From an uncultured cyanobacterium (GTDB lineage Bacteria > Cyanobacteriota > Vampirovibrionia > Gastranaerophilales > Gastranaerophilaceae): 42,971 nucleotides of DNA. The position numbers were made by a program, and so were the translations under genes. The notes under the pieces are model-generated. The model searched no databases and had not been told where the DNA came from. It saw only the letters and a list, made by a program, of their open reading frames with translations. Shown in pieces: positions 1-8,343 of this stretch (position 1 is the stretch's first letter; each line of letters begins with the position of its first letter). The DNA lies in the NCBI GenBank assembly GCA_945487905.1, contig CALYTW010000004.1, forward strand, positions 1-42,971, read 5' to 3'.

Positions 1-30
1 AAGGAGGTCAACCTTGATAATGACGGTTGA
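1..30 (+). CDS. 3' end of an upstream gene (partial)
   Basis: Frame 1 reads KEVNLDNDG and then meets TGA at 28-30, followed by TAA. The next gene starts 15 bases later behind a strong ribosome binding site, so this looks like the tail of the preceding gene in the same operon. Nine residues are too few to identify a product, and another frame cannot be excluded. Confidence 0.3.
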   Translation, partial: KEVNLDNDG

Positions 31-45
31 TAAAGGAGGTGCGGA

Positions 46-900
46 ATGAAAGGCGATTATCATATCCACACTTATTACTCAGACGGAGTGTTTGCACCCG
101 AAAAAATTGTTGATGTTGCTGTTGAAGCAGGCTTGGACGTCATAGCTTTGACTGACCATGACAATGTTTTGTCCTATAATGTTGCTCAAAAACATATTGA
201 AGAAAACGGATTAAACTTGAAACTCATTCAGGGGCTTGAAGTTAATACTTTGTATAAAGATTACGAAGTCCATATTCTGGGATATTTTCCGAATGTCGAA
301 AACAGCGATTTTAAGAATCTTTTGAAAACCCAGCAGCAGGCTCGTATTAAGCAGACAAAAGAAATACTTGCACTTTTGAGCAAAAAAGAAGGTATAAAAA
401 TAAAATTTGAAGATGTAAAAAATATGGTTGCGGAAGGCGGCTCAATCGGACGTCCGCATATTGCAAAAGCTATTACAAATGCAGGCGGAACAACCAATGT
501 AATGGATGCGTATAAAAAATATATTCATCCGGATTCTCCAGTATATGTGGAAAGAAAAACTGTATCTCCTTTTGATGCGGTTGAAGTAATTTATGATTCA
601 GGCGGAATCCCAGTTATTGCACATCCTTACGATATTGATATAGCTGAAACATTGATTAAAAAGCTTATGGCCTGCGGGCTTTTGGGAATCGAGGCTTATC
701 ACAGAAAACATTCGCCTGCGATTGTCGAGTATTTTTCTTCAATGGCTGAAAAGCTTGGGCTTATTGTTACCGGCGGTTCTGATTTTCATACTCCGAACAT
801 TATGAACGGACAAATTATCTTAGGCAAACATTTTGTTCCGGAGTGGATTTATGATAAATTGGTTGACACAAAAAAACATCTTGATATGGCAGAAGGGTAA
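46..900 (+). CDS. PHP-domain phosphoesterase (YciV/RNase AM-like)
   Basis: This is a metal-dependent phosphoesterase of the PHP superfamily. Cytoplasmic YciV-type members remove phosphate from 3',5'-nucleoside bisphosphates or trim RNA 5' ends. The metal ligands typical of the family are visible: HIH at residues 6-8 with D13, DHD at 37-39, E65, H76, then GRPHIA near 145, AHPYD near 194 and GSDFHTP near 246. The length of 284 residues is normal for the family. The ATG follows an AAGGAGGT ribosome binding site at the right distance. The prepilin-like gene starts 6 bases downstream and is probably co-transcribed, though the functions look unrelated. The family is secure; the exact substrate is inferred. 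Confidence 0.88.
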   Translation: MKGDYHIHTYYSDGVFAPEKIVDVAVEAGLDVIALTDHDNVLSYNVAQKHIEENGLNLKLIQGLEVNTLYKDYEVHILGYFPNVENSDFKNLLKTQQQARIKQTKEILALLSKKEGIKIKFEDVKNMVAEGGSIGRPHIAKAITNAGGTTNVMDAYKKYIHPDSPVYVERKTVSPFDAVEVIYDSGGIPVIAHPYDIDIAETLIKKLMACGLLGIEAYHRKHSPAIVEYFSSMAEKLGLIVTGGSDFHTPNIMNGQIILGKHFVPEWIYDKLVDTKKHLDMAEG

Positions 901-906
901 TATAAA

Positions 907-1497
907 GTGAATAATGCAAATAAAAGCGGTTTTACGATAATAGAAGTTTCTATTCTTCTGGTAATATTTTTAATAGTTGCGTTTCTTGTTGCACCGCTCT
1001 CACTTGATGATACAAGAATTGCAAAAAATATCTCACGCTGGAGAGGAGTGCAGGGAGATTTTGTAAACATTTTTTATTCCATTAACACGAATAAAAATCA
1101 GGATAAAACTGAATTTAAAGAACTTTTTATGAACGTTATGGAAAATGATATTAAAAATGATACCAAAACATACCGCATAAACTTTATGAACGGAAGTTTT
1201 CCGAATGATTATTACAGATTTAAGGATTACAAAAATACATACTCAAACGCAACACTTGCCGTAAAATTATTTGATGAACCGCAAGATGACGTTTACGGAT
1301 TGCTTATGTACGATGTAAACGGCAAATCTGCCCCGAATATCTGGGGAAAAGATGTTTTTGGAATGAAGATTTATGCGAACAGATTTGAACCGTTTTGTAA
1401 AGAAAAAAGTATAAGCGAACAAAAACAGGATTGTTCAAAGAACGGTTCAGGATTGTGCTGTTCAGGGTATTATTTAATGGGAGGAAACTTTGACTAA
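907..1497 (+). CDS. Prepilin-like protein with type IV N-methylation motif
   Basis: The N-terminus has a class III (prepilin peptidase) signal: a short polar leader ending in SG, then FTIIEVS with the conserved Glu at position 5 of the mature protein, then a hydrophobic helix to about residue 31. The soluble part of about 160 residues resembles nothing I recognise and ends in a Cys-rich segment (CSKNGSGLCCSGYY) that could form disulfides. The start is GTG. The product is likely a minor pilin or pseudopilin of a type IV pilus, type II secretion or competence system; none of that machinery is in the window. Its 3' end overlaps the next gene by 8 bases. Confidence 0.8.
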   Translation: MNNANKSGFTIIEVSILLVIFLIVAFLVAPLSLDDTRIAKNISRWRGVQGDFVNIFYSINTNKNQDKTEFKELFMNVMENDIKNDTKTYRINFMNGSFPNDYYRFKDYKNTYSNATLAVKLFDEPQDDVYGLLMYDVNGKSAPNIWGKDVFGMKIYANRFEPFCKEKSISEQKQDCSKNGSGLCCSGYYLMGGNFD

Positions 1498-2077
1498 TAT
1501 TAAGAATATATGCGTGTTTGCATCTGCCTCAAATGATTTGGCGGAAGTTTATTATAAAGATGCACAGCAATTGGGAATGTTGATAGCTCAAAAAGGTTAC
1601 GGAATAGTCTACGGAGGAAGCAGGAGAGGATTGATGTACGCATGTGCAGGAGCAGTAAAGCAGGCAGGTGGAAAAGTATACGGAATTATGCCCGAAAAAC
1701 TTGCGAAAGTAGGACTTGCAAACCCGGATGATTGTGATGAATTTTATATAACCAAGGGTATGAGAGAGAGAAAAGCTAAACTTGATGAACTTTCGGATGC
1801 GGTTATAGCAATTGCTGGAGGGTTTGGAACACTGGAAGAAATCTCTGAAATGATTGCACAAAAACAGCTTGGTTACAGTAATAAACCGATTGTCATTTTA
1901 AATACAAACAGTTTGTATGATCCGCTTGTAAAATTTTTTGAAAGCATTATCAATCAAGGGTTTGCTGACAAAGAGCTGAGAAAAATATATTATGTAGCTT
2001 ATTCTCCGGAAGATGCCCTGAGCTATATTGAAAATTACCGGAATGAAAAAGCATACGTTAAGTATAAGGAAAATTAA
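1490..2077 (+). CDS. LOG-family protein (TIGR00730-type Rossmann fold)
   Basis: The 195-residue protein has the hallmarks of the LOG/lysine-decarboxylase-like family, which cleaves the N-glycosidic bond of nucleoside 5'-monophosphates to release base and ribose phosphate. Visible motifs are CVFASAS at the N-terminus, YGGSRRGLMYACA near residues 41-53, MRERKAKL near 91, and AGGFGTLEE near 109. The last is the PGGxGTxxE signature with Pro replaced by Ala. The start is TTG at 1490, inside the end of the prepilin gene, with GGGAGG just upstream, so translation is probably coupled. Cytokinin activation is the plant and phytopathogen role; the bacterial substrate here is unknown. Confidence 0.85.
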   Translation: MTNIKNICVFASASNDLAEVYYKDAQQLGMLIAQKGYGIVYGGSRRGLMYACAGAVKQAGGKVYGIMPEKLAKVGLANPDDCDEFYITKGMRERKAKLDELSDAVIAIAGGFGTLEEISEMIAQKQLGYSNKPIVILNTNSLYDPLVKFFESIINQGFADKELRKIYYVAYSPEDALSYIENYRNEKAYVKYKEN

Positions 2078-2121
2078 GTCTTAAAAATTAACGGATACTG
2101 TAGGTTCAAATAAAGAACTTG

Positions 2122-2130
2122 TGCTATAAT
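2122..2130 (+). promoter_or_regulatory. Possible extended -10 element with no gene downstream
   Basis: TGCTATAAT is a perfect extended -10 motif on the plus strand. It lies between two convergent genes, so it would transcribe antisense to the PAP2 phosphatase gene. No good -35 box is visible. It could be chance in AT-rich DNA. Confidence 0.2.
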
Positions 2131-2194
2131 TCACTGAAATTAGTATACTGACTAAGTTGATTTACCCATTCCGACAAAATGTCCCGTTAAGATA

Positions 2195-2812
2195 CTAACT
2201 TCCAATAGTTTTGTCAAGAATAATATAGAGATTTACCAGAATAAATCCAATGAACATTCCGGCTAAAACATCGGTCGGAAAATGAACCCCCAAATACATG
2301 CGTGAAATTCCGACAAGAATAATGAACAAAACAAGTATTGTTATGAGAAAATGTTTTAAAAATCCGCTCAAATGTCTATGAACAAGGTATATTAAAATTC
2401 CGAAGAAACACATATTAATAAGCGAATGTCCTGATGGAAAACTGAATCCTGCCAGCGCATCTCCACAGGGTCTTTCTCTGCACATAAGACCTTTCAGCCA
2501 ATCGGTTAAGAAATACGCAAATTGGGTAAAAATTATTAGCATTGCCGTTTGTAAATAATATCTTTGTGAAATAAGGATTCCCGAGACTACAGCCATAGGC
2601 CAAATAAAATGATATCTGCCTAATTCGCTGATAAGCAGTATGATAATCTGCGGGAACGGATTTGCAACGGATTGAACACATTTCATCATAGAATAGTCAA
2701 TTTCCCGCATATTCGGTATATACATAACAAGAAGTGTTATTATAGCTACAAAAAATACAGAAACCACAATATAATGCCAGTTTATAGCTATTTCGTAACT
2801 TTTGTCTTTCAT
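2195..2812 (-). CDS. PAP2-family membrane phosphatase
   Basis: This is an integral membrane phosphatase of the PAP2 (type 2 phosphatidic acid phosphatase) superfamily. It acts on lipid phosphates such as undecaprenyl pyrophosphate or phosphatidic acid. All three catalytic motifs are present: KGLMCRERP (KxxxxxxRP), PSGH, and SRMYLGVHFPTD (SRxxxxxHxxxD). About five or six hydrophobic helices surround them. I chose the ATG at 2812 because GGAG lies 5-6 bases upstream; the frame stays open to an ATG at 2863 inside the upstream gene. It follows the RipA-like gene by 16 bases and is probably in one operon with it. Undecaprenyl pyrophosphate recycling is plausible but not proven. Confidence 0.88.
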   Translation of the reverse strand: MKDKSYEIAINWHYIVVSVFFVAIITLLVMYIPNMREIDYSMMKCVQSVANPFPQIIILLISELGRYHFIWPMAVVSGILISQRYYLQTAMLIIFTQFAYFLTDWLKGLMCRERPCGDALAGFSFPSGHSLINMCFFGILIYLVHRHLSGFLKHFLITILVLFIILVGISRMYLGVHFPTDVLAGMFIGFILVNLYIILDKTIGS

Positions 2813-2828
2813 CTTTTCTCCAAAGTCC

Positions 2829-3329
2829 TTATATTCCACTCTTAACCGTTCCGATAAGTACACTGAGTTTGTTAATAACTACAGCAATAACAGGGGTTAT
2901 TTCACTTACAAATACTGCAAAAAAGAACAATGCACCAAAGACTGCAATGATTTTTTGTATATCCGAAAACATAAATATTTTTTTGTTTTTAAATTCTTCA
3001 ATACCTTTATATTCTTCCGTAAACAATTTTACCGGTAATTTTTCTTCAATTCGTTCAAGGACATTCGAATATTTGATTTTTATTAAAGTGTTGTATGAAT
3101 CAACATTCATCCACCAGAAAGCACAAACCGCTATTCCCATTGCCGAAAATAAAAGAGTAGCTGTTATCACGTTCATAAATGTGATATTTCCGGTAAATAT
3201 CATTGCAAAAATTATTACGACAAAAGCAATCATATAAAATCGATTGGTGCTAAAATTTCTGTCAATAAAATTATCTTTTTGCTCGGCATAAAGTTTATAT
3301 TCTTCAAAAATCAATTCATCTCTGTCCAT
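2829..3329 (-). CDS. RipA-like membrane protein
   Basis: The protein has about 166 residues, an acidic N-terminus, two adjacent transmembrane helices (roughly residues 31-75) and two more near the C-terminus. The segment after the first pair, with a Trp pair, SYNTL, KYSNVLERIEEKLP and then an acidic stretch, resembles the conserved core of the RipA family of octameric membrane proteins. That family was named from a Francisella protein needed for growth inside host cells; its biochemical role is unknown. I chose ATG 3329 because GAGGG lies about 8 bases upstream; a TTG at 3347 extends the frame by six residues but has no ribosome binding site. The family call rests on motif resemblance only. 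Confidence 0.6.
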   Translation of the reverse strand: MDRDELIFEEYKLYAEQKDNFIDRNFSTNRFYMIAFVVIIFAMIFTGNITFMNVITATLLFSAMGIAVCAFWWMNVDSYNTLIKIKYSNVLERIEEKLPVKLFTEEYKGIEEFKNKKIFMFSDIQKIIAVFGALFFFAVFVSEITPVIAVVINKLSVLIGTVKSGI

Positions 3330-3364
3330 TTTTAATCCCTCATTCAATATATCTTGTATTTCTT

Positions 3365-5239
3365 TTACTCTTGCCTATTTTCTCTTTGTAAACGCACCGT
3401 ATTCATCAAGTCTTCAAATTCCTTTTCATCAAGTGTTTCTTTTTCTAAAAGTGTTTTTGCAATAAATTCCAGCATATCACGATTTTCGTTCAACAAATTC
3501 TTGGCAGCTTCATACTGTCTGTCAACTATTATTTTAACTTCTCTGTCGATATCAGCGGCAATTTCTTCCGAAAAATCTCTTGTGTTGCCAAAATTTCTGC
3601 CCATAAATACGTGTTCCTGCTCTTTGCCGTATGCAAGATTCCCCATTTTTTCACTCATTCCGTATGTTGTAACCATGCTTCTTGCAAGATTGGAAACTTT
3701 TTCCAAATCATTCGATGCACCTGTTGTTACATTATCTTTACCGTATATAAGTTCTTCGGCAACACGACCGCCCAAAATCATTGTAATTCTATCCAAAAGC
3801 TGGCTTTTTCTCATTGTCAGATGGTCTTTTTCAGGCAAAGTTAATGTGATGCCCAATGCCATACCCCTCGGAATGATGGAAACTTTGTGCAGCGAATCGC
3901 AATTTTTAAGTAGCTTTGCAAGGAGCGCATGCCCGACTTCGTGATATGCTGTATTTTCCTTTTCTTCGTCTGATATAATTCTGCTTTTCTTTTCAGGGCC
4001 TGCCATAACTTTATCGATAGCTTCTTCCAAATCAGGCATGTCAATCTCAGCTTTATCATGACGTGCGGCAAGTAATGCGGCTTCATTAAGAAGATTTGAC
4101 AAATCCGCACCGGTAAATCCGGGTGTACGTTTAGCAAGGATTTTTAAATCGACTTCTTTTGCAAGCGGTTTATTTTTTGCATGTACATTTAAAATTTGTT
4201 CTCTACCCAAAACGTCAGGTTTGTTTATAACAATCTGCCTGTCAAACCTTCCTGGACGAAGGAGCGCATTATCCAGAATATCTGGTCTGTTTGTTGCAGC
4301 AAGAATAATGATATTCGTGTTTTCATCAAATCCGTCCATTTCAACAAGCAGTTGATTAAGAGTTTGTTCTCTTTCATCATGACCTCCGCCTAAACCTGCA
4401 CCACGCTGACGGCCTACGGCATCAATTTCATCAATAAATACGATACATGGCTGATGTTTTTTAGCTTGTTCGAACAAATCTCTTACACGAGAAGCACCGA
4501 CTCCGACAAACATTTCAACGAAATCTGAACCGCTTATTGAGAAAAACGGAACGCCTGCTTCTCCTGCAACAGCCTTTGCCATCAATGTTTTACCTGTCCC
4601 TGGAGCACCTACAAGAAGGACACCTTTCGGTATTTTTGCACCCAGTTTAACGTATTTATCGGAATGTTTTAGGAAATCGACAATTTCTTCAAGCTCTTTT
4701 CGTTCTTCATCGATTCCCGCAACATCATTGAATGTTGTTTTAACCTTGTTATCCATAAGCATTTTGGCTTTGCTTTTTCCGAAAGACATTGCTTGAGCTC
4801 CGCCCGCCTGAATTGTACGAATTATAATAAACAAAAATCCGAGTACAATAAGGATGGTAATTAAGGAAGAACTCATACCAAACATTGAACCGGATTCAGA
4901 GGCTTTTGTTATATTAATATCAACATTGTTTTCTTCAAGTTTTTGAAGTATATCAGAATTTTCCGGAAAAACGACTCTGTATTGAACAGTAGGGGCTTTA
5001 ACTTCGCCATACCATGGGTTCTGAACAGGTTTGGATTCGGGTTGATTTACAGGATGTGCAATAAGAATATCTTTCCCCATATCAACATTTTTTATCTCTT
5101 TATTTTCAACTTTCTGCACAAAAGCGGTATATGAAAGTTCTTCCGTGCTGGAAGTCGGGCCTGAAAAAAGCATTGAAATAAATGCAATTACCAAAATTCC
5201 AAGTATAATATACATTCCTATTGATTGATTTTTATTCAT
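3365..5239 (-). CDS. ftsH: ATP-dependent zinc metalloprotease FtsH
   Basis: FtsH is the membrane-anchored AAA+ protease that degrades misfolded membrane proteins and short-lived regulators. The order is N-terminal helix (about 8-26), external region, second helix (about 125-141), AAA+ domain with Walker A GAPGTGKT (211-218) and Walker B IVFIDE (266-271), second region of homology with ATNRPD and RPGRFDR (about 315-334), and the M41 protease with HEVGH (433-437) and third zinc ligand Asp near 511. The length of 624 residues is typical. AGAGGGAGA precedes the ATG. The gene sits 35 bases upstream of the RipA-like gene on the same strand. Identification is secure. Confidence 0.97.
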   Translation of the reverse strand: MNKNQSIGMYIILGILVIAFISMLFSGPTSSTEELSYTAFVQKVENKEIKNVDMGKDILIAHPVNQPESKPVQNPWYGEVKAPTVQYRVVFPENSDILQKLEENNVDINITKASESGSMFGMSSSLITILIVLGFLFIIIRTIQAGGAQAMSFGKSKAKMLMDNKVKTTFNDVAGIDEERKELEEIVDFLKHSDKYVKLGAKIPKGVLLVGAPGTGKTLMAKAVAGEAGVPFFSISGSDFVEMFVGVGASRVRDLFEQAKKHQPCIVFIDEIDAVGRQRGAGLGGGHDEREQTLNQLLVEMDGFDENTNIIILAATNRPDILDNALLRPGRFDRQIVINKPDVLGREQILNVHAKNKPLAKEVDLKILAKRTPGFTGADLSNLLNEAALLAARHDKAEIDMPDLEEAIDKVMAGPEKKSRIISDEEKENTAYHEVGHALLAKLLKNCDSLHKVSIIPRGMALGITLTLPEKDHLTMRKSQLLDRITMILGGRVAEELIYGKDNVTTGASNDLEKVSNLARSMVTTYGMSEKMGNLAYGKEQEHVFMGRNFGNTRDFSEEIAADIDREVKIIVDRQYEAAKNLLNENRDMLEFIAKTLLEKETLDEKEFEDLMNTVRLQRENRQE

Positions 5240-5345
5240 AATTCTCCCTCTTTACGTTTATTTTAACACAGAAGATATTTTGTGGCTAGATAGTCACTGA
5301 GAGGGGGAAAAATATGAATGGAGAGGTATGGAGGAATGGAAAAGG

Positions 5346-5415
5346 CCGTCATTGCGAGCGATTTTTTCGTCACTCTGTGCCTTCCTTTGTCATTCTGGGT
5401 AAAGTTCATTTACCC
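5346..5415. repeat. Intergenic repeat-like segment with small hairpin
   Basis: The 228 bases between ftsH and the large unknown gene hold no convincing coding sequence. At 5346-5360 there is CCGTCATTGCGAGCG, reminiscent of short interspersed repeats that carry GTCATTGCGAG in several bacterial groups. At 5397-5415, GGGTAAA and TTTACCC form a 7-base hairpin around a 5-base loop. Only one copy is in this window, so repeat status is unproven. Confidence 0.3.
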
Positions 5416-5467
5416 CCAACTGATTTTCAAAAACACCAATTGCTGTATACTTCTTTCTCACAAAGTT

Positions 5468-7039
5468 TTAGCCCGAGAATGTTTTATAAGATTTTTCGAT
5501 ATTATCCTGAACTACTTTCTTAACAGCGTCAATTTCTGTATTTACCGCATTTCTTTCGTTATCAAGTCTTGTTAATTTCAATTCAAGATTTTTATCTTCC
5601 TGTTGGATAATTCTTGTCTTTGCGTTAATTTCTTCTTGTTTTACATCATATTGATATTTATCGTATTCATAACGAGCGTATGCATCTTGATATGCATTGC
5701 TGTCTGTTTCTTCTTTTGCTTCAAGCTTAAATGTTTTATAGCTTGTAATGTTGCCGTTGTTATCTTTAACCGGAATTTTTATCTCAGTGATTCTGCCTGA
5801 AGAATCAAAGGTTAACAAGCAGTCTTTCTTGTTTTCAACTTCTGTATACTTACCGTTTGCCTGATAATTATATGAAGTAATATAGTGAGTATTATTTACA
5901 TCAGAAAATGCTGTTGCAACATCCTGTGTCATAACAAAGTTTATAATACTCTTTCTTGTATCGGGGTCAGTTGTAAAGTATACGCTGAAATCCTGCATAA
6001 TTTTATCGTTTGTTGCATCAGCATAATCAGGAAAAGCATCTCTTATAGATTCTAAATATGCAGATATTTGGTCATCCGTTACATAACCGTTTTGAACAGC
6101 CGTATTAAGCGTATAGCAGGGAGATTCAGCTACCAGCCCAACCCAGTTATCACTGTCTACGTTGTTGTATGTACCTGCCTGATTACTCATACTTGCTACT
6201 GCAAGAGTAGCTGTTGGCGTATTTGCTAAAACATAGGTTCCGTCATCTAATTGTGTAAATTTTTCCAAATGTTCGCTTGCGTGGTATGCGTTTTGCGAAC
6301 CGTTTTCAACTACATAGTATCCGTTCAATTCACTTTCTGTATAACCGCCGCCTGTCTGAAGTGCAGGCGAAGAACCGAGATTATATGCTTCATCGTGATT
6401 AGGATCTGTTGTAGGATTGTAGTTTGGTAAACTAGCGTTATAAACTATTTTTGTAAATACTTCTTTTCCGGAATATTTTGAATTTGCACCCAAATCTGCT
6501 TCGGTTACTTCAATCAATTTAGTTCCGCTTTTTACATAATAAGTTCCTCCTGCCGTGATATTTTCGGCAAGATCTACATATTTCATAATAGTGTCACCGG
6601 TTTGAATAGGGGGGTTAGGGGAAATCCCCTGAGAAATACCTGAAATTGAATATGAAGACTGAGCTGTTCTGATATCGCTTACACCCAATGTTTCTAATTT
6701 AATTTCCCCTGTTGCTCTTCTTGCGGAAACAGTACCCGTTTCTGCCATATAATGACCTACTTTTGTATAATTAAGATCTACTGAATATGTTGTACCTGAA
6801 GGTGTAATCTGACCCAATGTAAATGTAGAAGCACCTTCTGTGCCAGTATATTTTACAGTTGTATAGTCTTGTGTAGATGGTGGTGTCGGAACATCCAAAG
6901 TTAGCAAACTGTTGTACAACGTATTTGCCTGCTGTGCAAGTGTTGTTCTCTGCTGGTTAATCTGCTGTCCTTGATACTCTATGTCACTCATGCGTGATGT
7001 TAAAGTAATTAACCTTGCTTGTGATGCTGACATACCCAT
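5468..7039 (-). CDS. Large unknown protein with helical ends, candidate surface filament protein
   Basis: I cannot assign this 523-residue protein to a named family. The first 50 residues (MGMSASQARLITLTSRMSD and on) are helical and rich in Gln, Ser and Leu. The last 76 residues form a strong heptad-like coiled coil ending in NIEKSYKTFSG. The roughly 400 residues between are rich in Thr, Ser, Asn, Tyr and Gly, like exposed beta structure, with only two Cys. There is no classical signal peptide. This layout matches flagellar axial proteins, whose terminal helices pack together around a variable middle, but I see no flagellin signature. Upstream lies a sigma-28-type promoter and a leader with two GGA motifs. 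My inference is a flagellum-associated or type III-exported protein. Confidence 0.6.
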   Translation of the reverse strand: MGMSASQARLITLTSRMSDIEYQGQQINQQRTTLAQQANTLYNSLLTLDVPTPPSTQDYTTVKYTGTEGASTFTLGQITPSGTTYSVDLNYTKVGHYMAETGTVSARRATGEIKLETLGVSDIRTAQSSYSISGISQGISPNPPIQTGDTIMKYVDLAENITAGGTYYVKSGTKLIEVTEADLGANSKYSGKEVFTKIVYNASLPNYNPTTDPNHDEAYNLGSSPALQTGGGYTESELNGYYVVENGSQNAYHASEHLEKFTQLDDGTYVLANTPTATLAVASMSNQAGTYNNVDSDNWVGLVAESPCYTLNTAVQNGYVTDDQISAYLESIRDAFPDYADATNDKIMQDFSVYFTTDPDTRKSIINFVMTQDVATAFSDVNNTHYITSYNYQANGKYTEVENKKDCLLTFDSSGRITEIKIPVKDNNGNITSYKTFKLEAKEETDSNAYQDAYARYEYDKYQYDVKQEEINAKTRIIQQEDKNLELKLTRLDNERNAVNTEIDAVKKVVQDNIEKSYKTFSG

Positions 7040-7070
7040 AATTTAGGTCTCCTTTTTCTTTTTCCTTGAC
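7040..7070 (-). promoter_or_regulatory. Leader with two GGA motifs, possible CsrA site
   Basis: On the minus strand the leader of the large unknown gene contains AAGGAAAAAG and AAGGAGACC, the second being the ribosome binding site about 9 bases before the ATG. The two GGA triplets are 10 bases apart. CsrA dimers bind pairs of GGA motifs, one often overlapping the ribosome binding site, as in the hag leader of Bacillus subtilis. This window encodes CsrA and FliW. Purine-rich leaders are common, so this is inference. Confidence 0.4.
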
Positions 7071-7074
7071 ATGT

Positions 7075-7101
7075 ATTACGGCATTTGTTCACAAAACTTT
7101 A
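7075..7101 (-). promoter_or_regulatory. Sigma-28 (FliA)-type promoter
   Basis: On the minus strand TAAA (7101-7098) is followed by exactly 15 bases and then GCCGTAAT (7082-7075). The sigma-28 consensus is TAAA-N15-GCCGATAA, so the -35 box and spacing are perfect and the -10 box keeps GCCG. Transcription would start about 30 bases before the ATG of the large unknown gene. Sigma-28 drives late flagellar and chemotaxis genes in many bacteria. Confidence 0.6.
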
Positions 7102-7119
7102 ATGTTTTAAGACAAATAT

Positions 7120-7140
7120 TTACAATTCGTTACAATTCGA
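7120..7140. repeat. Direct repeat of TTACAATTCG, possible operator
   Basis: TTACAATTCG occurs twice in tandem with a period of 10 bases, about one helical turn. It lies 18 bases upstream of the -35 box of the sigma-28-type promoter. A close relative with a period of 11 is at 12692-12713. It could be a binding site for a regulator; none is identified. Confidence 0.35.
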
Positions 7141-7195
7141 GGATGTGGAAAAACTTGCGTTTTTCAGCAAACTCATGCCGAAACCACGATGAATA

Positions 7196-8272
7196 TTAGC
7201 ATATAGTATAAACTTTTCTGTAATACAGCCAAATTCCTGCAAGAGTCAATATTATGTTAGGCATAAATGCAGCAAGCGCAGGAAAAAGCGACCCTATTTC
7301 GCCCATTGAAAGCGAAAGCGCACGTATCAAGTAGTATGCAAAAATAATTAAAATACTGAATAAAAATCCTCTGTTATAACGAACTCTGGGAGGGGTAATT
7401 GCAAGCGGAACACCTATTAGTACAAAAACTATTGTTGTAATCGGAAGTGCGATTTTATCATACAAATCTATTTTTAAATCAGGACGGTTTTCTAAGGCTA
7501 TATATTTTAAAAGCTGTAAGAAATTGTGTTCATTAGCAACATTTTTATCCATTTCTTTGGATAAATCTATTCCGAAATAAACAACCTTGTCATTGAAAAG
7601 CGTAGTGACAAGGGTTTTTCCGCTGTCGGTTATCGTGTATATTACACCCTTTTGAAATCTCCAGCCGTCTTTTGTTGTCTTACCTTCTTTTGATTGAAGA
7701 ATTTGAATGGAATCTTCTTTTGATGCATCAAGAACCGTTATATTATACAAAACTTTATCTTCACACTTGCTGACATAGAAAAGTCTTTTTAAAACGCCGT
7801 CGCTTTTAACCTCTTTGAAAGTAAAGTTTTGTTTGCCCTCAGGAATATTTTTTTGGGTAAACGCGTATAGTGCTAAATCTGTCGATTGTTTTGTCATAAT
7901 AGGAACGAGAGTTTCGTTTACCAAAAAGCTTACAAAAGCCATTACTATAGCAAAGAAAAATATAGGTTTTGCTATGCGGTTGATTCCTATTCCGCACGAA
8001 CGCATTACGGTTATTTCCGAACTCAGGCTTAATCCGTTGAGTGTCATAACCGTAGAGAGAAGTACTCCCATAGGTATTGTCATTACAAATACGGACGGCA
8101 AATGAAGAATAATTATTATAAATGCTAATCTGAATGAAATCCCGTATTTAGCTATTTGTTTAAAAAGTGTTATAAAAGTGTCTGATGCAAATATAATAGA
8201 AGTAAATACCAGAACTCCCATTATAAACATAGAAATAACCTGCTTTAAAATATATTTATCCAGCAGTTTCAT
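7196..8272 (-). CDS. LptF/LptG (YjgP/YjgQ) family permease
   Basis: This is an inner-membrane component of the lipopolysaccharide exporter, in which LptF and LptG pair with the LptB ATPase to pass LPS to the periplasmic bridge. The order is three N-terminal helices, a periplasmic beta-rich domain (about residues 140-260) and three C-terminal helices, as in the family. The N-terminal MKLLDKYILKQ is the typical family start, so I chose ATG 8272. A GTG at 8314 would add 14 residues, and neither start has a clear ribosome binding site. Only one such gene is present, so LptF versus LptG cannot be decided. It lies just downstream of the DUF721 gene. Confidence 0.88.
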   Translation of the reverse strand: MKLLDKYILKQVISMFIMGVLVFTSIIFASDTFITLFKQIAKYGISFRLAFIIIILHLPSVFVMTIPMGVLLSTVMTLNGLSLSSEITVMRSCGIGINRIAKPIFFFAIVMAFVSFLVNETLVPIMTKQSTDLALYAFTQKNIPEGKQNFTFKEVKSDGVLKRLFYVSKCEDKVLYNITVLDASKEDSIQILQSKEGKTTKDGWRFQKGVIYTITDSGKTLVTTLFNDKVVYFGIDLSKEMDKNVANEHNFLQLLKYIALENRPDLKIDLYDKIALPITTIVFVLIGVPLAITPPRVRYNRGFLFSILIIFAYYLIRALSLSMGEIGSLFPALAAFMPNIILTLAGIWLYYRKVYTIC

Positions 8273-8343
8273 TTTTCTGTATTTTATTAATAAAGATTTA
8301 ACGAACTTATCCACATAAATTATTATATAACAAATACATTTAA

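Noticed and set aside
2869-3237. Plus-strand open frame antisense to the RipA-like gene
   Set aside because: Low-complexity Ile/Thr/Asn text with no ribosome binding site; the minus-strand gene has a start signal and family resemblance.
3354-3944. Plus-strand open frame of about 196 codons antisense to ftsH
   Set aside because: It is Ser/Phe/Ile-rich text created by the codon pattern of ftsH on the opposite strand, and ftsH is certain.
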